Source of the DNA: Nonomuraea harbinensis | GTDB lineage: Bacteria > Actinomycetota > Actinomycetes > Streptosporangiales > Streptosporangiaceae | Length of the DNA: 64,000 nt | Direction of reading: 5' to 3' | Assembly: GCF_019396385.1 (NCBI RefSeq) | Contig: NZ_JAHKRN010000002.1 | Location: 62,001-126,000, forward strand | Shown: in pieces, positions 61,937 to 64,000 of the stretch | Layout: every line of letters starts with the position of its first letter | Numbering within the stretch: the first letter of the stretch is position 1 | Notes under the pieces: generated by a model | Database searches by the model: none | What the model was told of the DNA's origin: nothing | The model's input: only the letters and a program-made list of their open reading frames with translations | Made by a program: the position numbers and the translations under genes

Positions 61937-62006
61937 CGTGAAGAACGCTTCCCCGGTGCGGCAGGATTCTTAGTGAGCTAACCGTCAATGGAGGAGGCGA
62001 ATCACC

Positions 62007-64000
<1,994 letters not shown>

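Overview
The window is chromosomal DNA from a very GC-rich actinobacterium. Third codon positions are almost all G or C, GTG starts are common, and operons are linked by ATGA/GTGA overlaps. The gene content (SepH, CutRS-like pair, DUF4193, DUF3710, DUF3159, F420-dependent LLM oxidoreductase, Fe-S type ferrochelatase, Pnkp/Hen1) fits Streptosporangiales (Nonomuraea/Streptosporangium-like). The genus is an inference. There are no rRNA or tRNA genes, CRISPR arrays, transposases or prophage genes.

Left part (1-13 kb): an anti-sigma-type ATPase and an unknown protein lie at the edge. They are followed by an FAD monooxygenase divergent from a GntR-TetR fusion regulator, with clear operator repeats between them. 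Next come a BASS-family transporter, a membrane protein, a SulP transporter fused to a beta-carbonic anhydrase, a disordered membrane-anchored protein, a PEBP-like lipoprotein, a 0.7-kb stretch with no secure gene, and a DrrAB-type drug exporter.

Middle (13-43 kb): two coupled bacterial PH-domain proteins and a greatly enlarged cell-division gene sepH come first. Then follow a sugar-lactone oxidase, a polysaccharide deacetylase, an MFS exporter, a lytic transglycosylase, ferrochelatase, an S9 peptidase with a coupled inositol monophosphatase, the CutRS-like two-component pair, DUF4193, a thioesterase, an MBL-fold/FAD-hydroxylase pair, otsA, a short archaeal-like valS and an AI-2E-type permease. 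The run dut-DUF3710-OB fold-DUF3159-two TrkA proteins-KimA-like permease-TrmA-type RNA methyltransferase (40.3-48.9 kb) matches a conserved actinobacterial block (Rv2697c to Rv2689c in Mycobacterium tuberculosis, from memory).

Right part (46-64 kb): a membrane alpha/beta hydrolase and the RNA methyltransferase are followed by a translationally coupled set of two NarL-type sensor kinases and one LuxR regulator, preceded on the same strand by a GH18-like protein. The middle kinase has lost its phosphoacceptor histidine, and the GH18-like protein has lost its catalytic glutamate. Then come an LLM oxidoreductase, the Hen1-Pnkp RNA repair pair, a sugar MFS porter, a PadR-DUF1707 operon, a YdjM-like membrane protein and the first two thirds of aconitase (cut by the window end). 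The aconitase promoter carries two 18-bp palindromes of the MarR/UrtR (TamR-like) type.

Most unusual features: the pseudokinase plus kinase plus pseudo-chitinase module; sepH expanded by about 500 low-complexity residues; an exact 36-bp minisatellite in a PH-domain gene; and CRP-like sites upstream of sepH and between padR and the YdjM-like gene.
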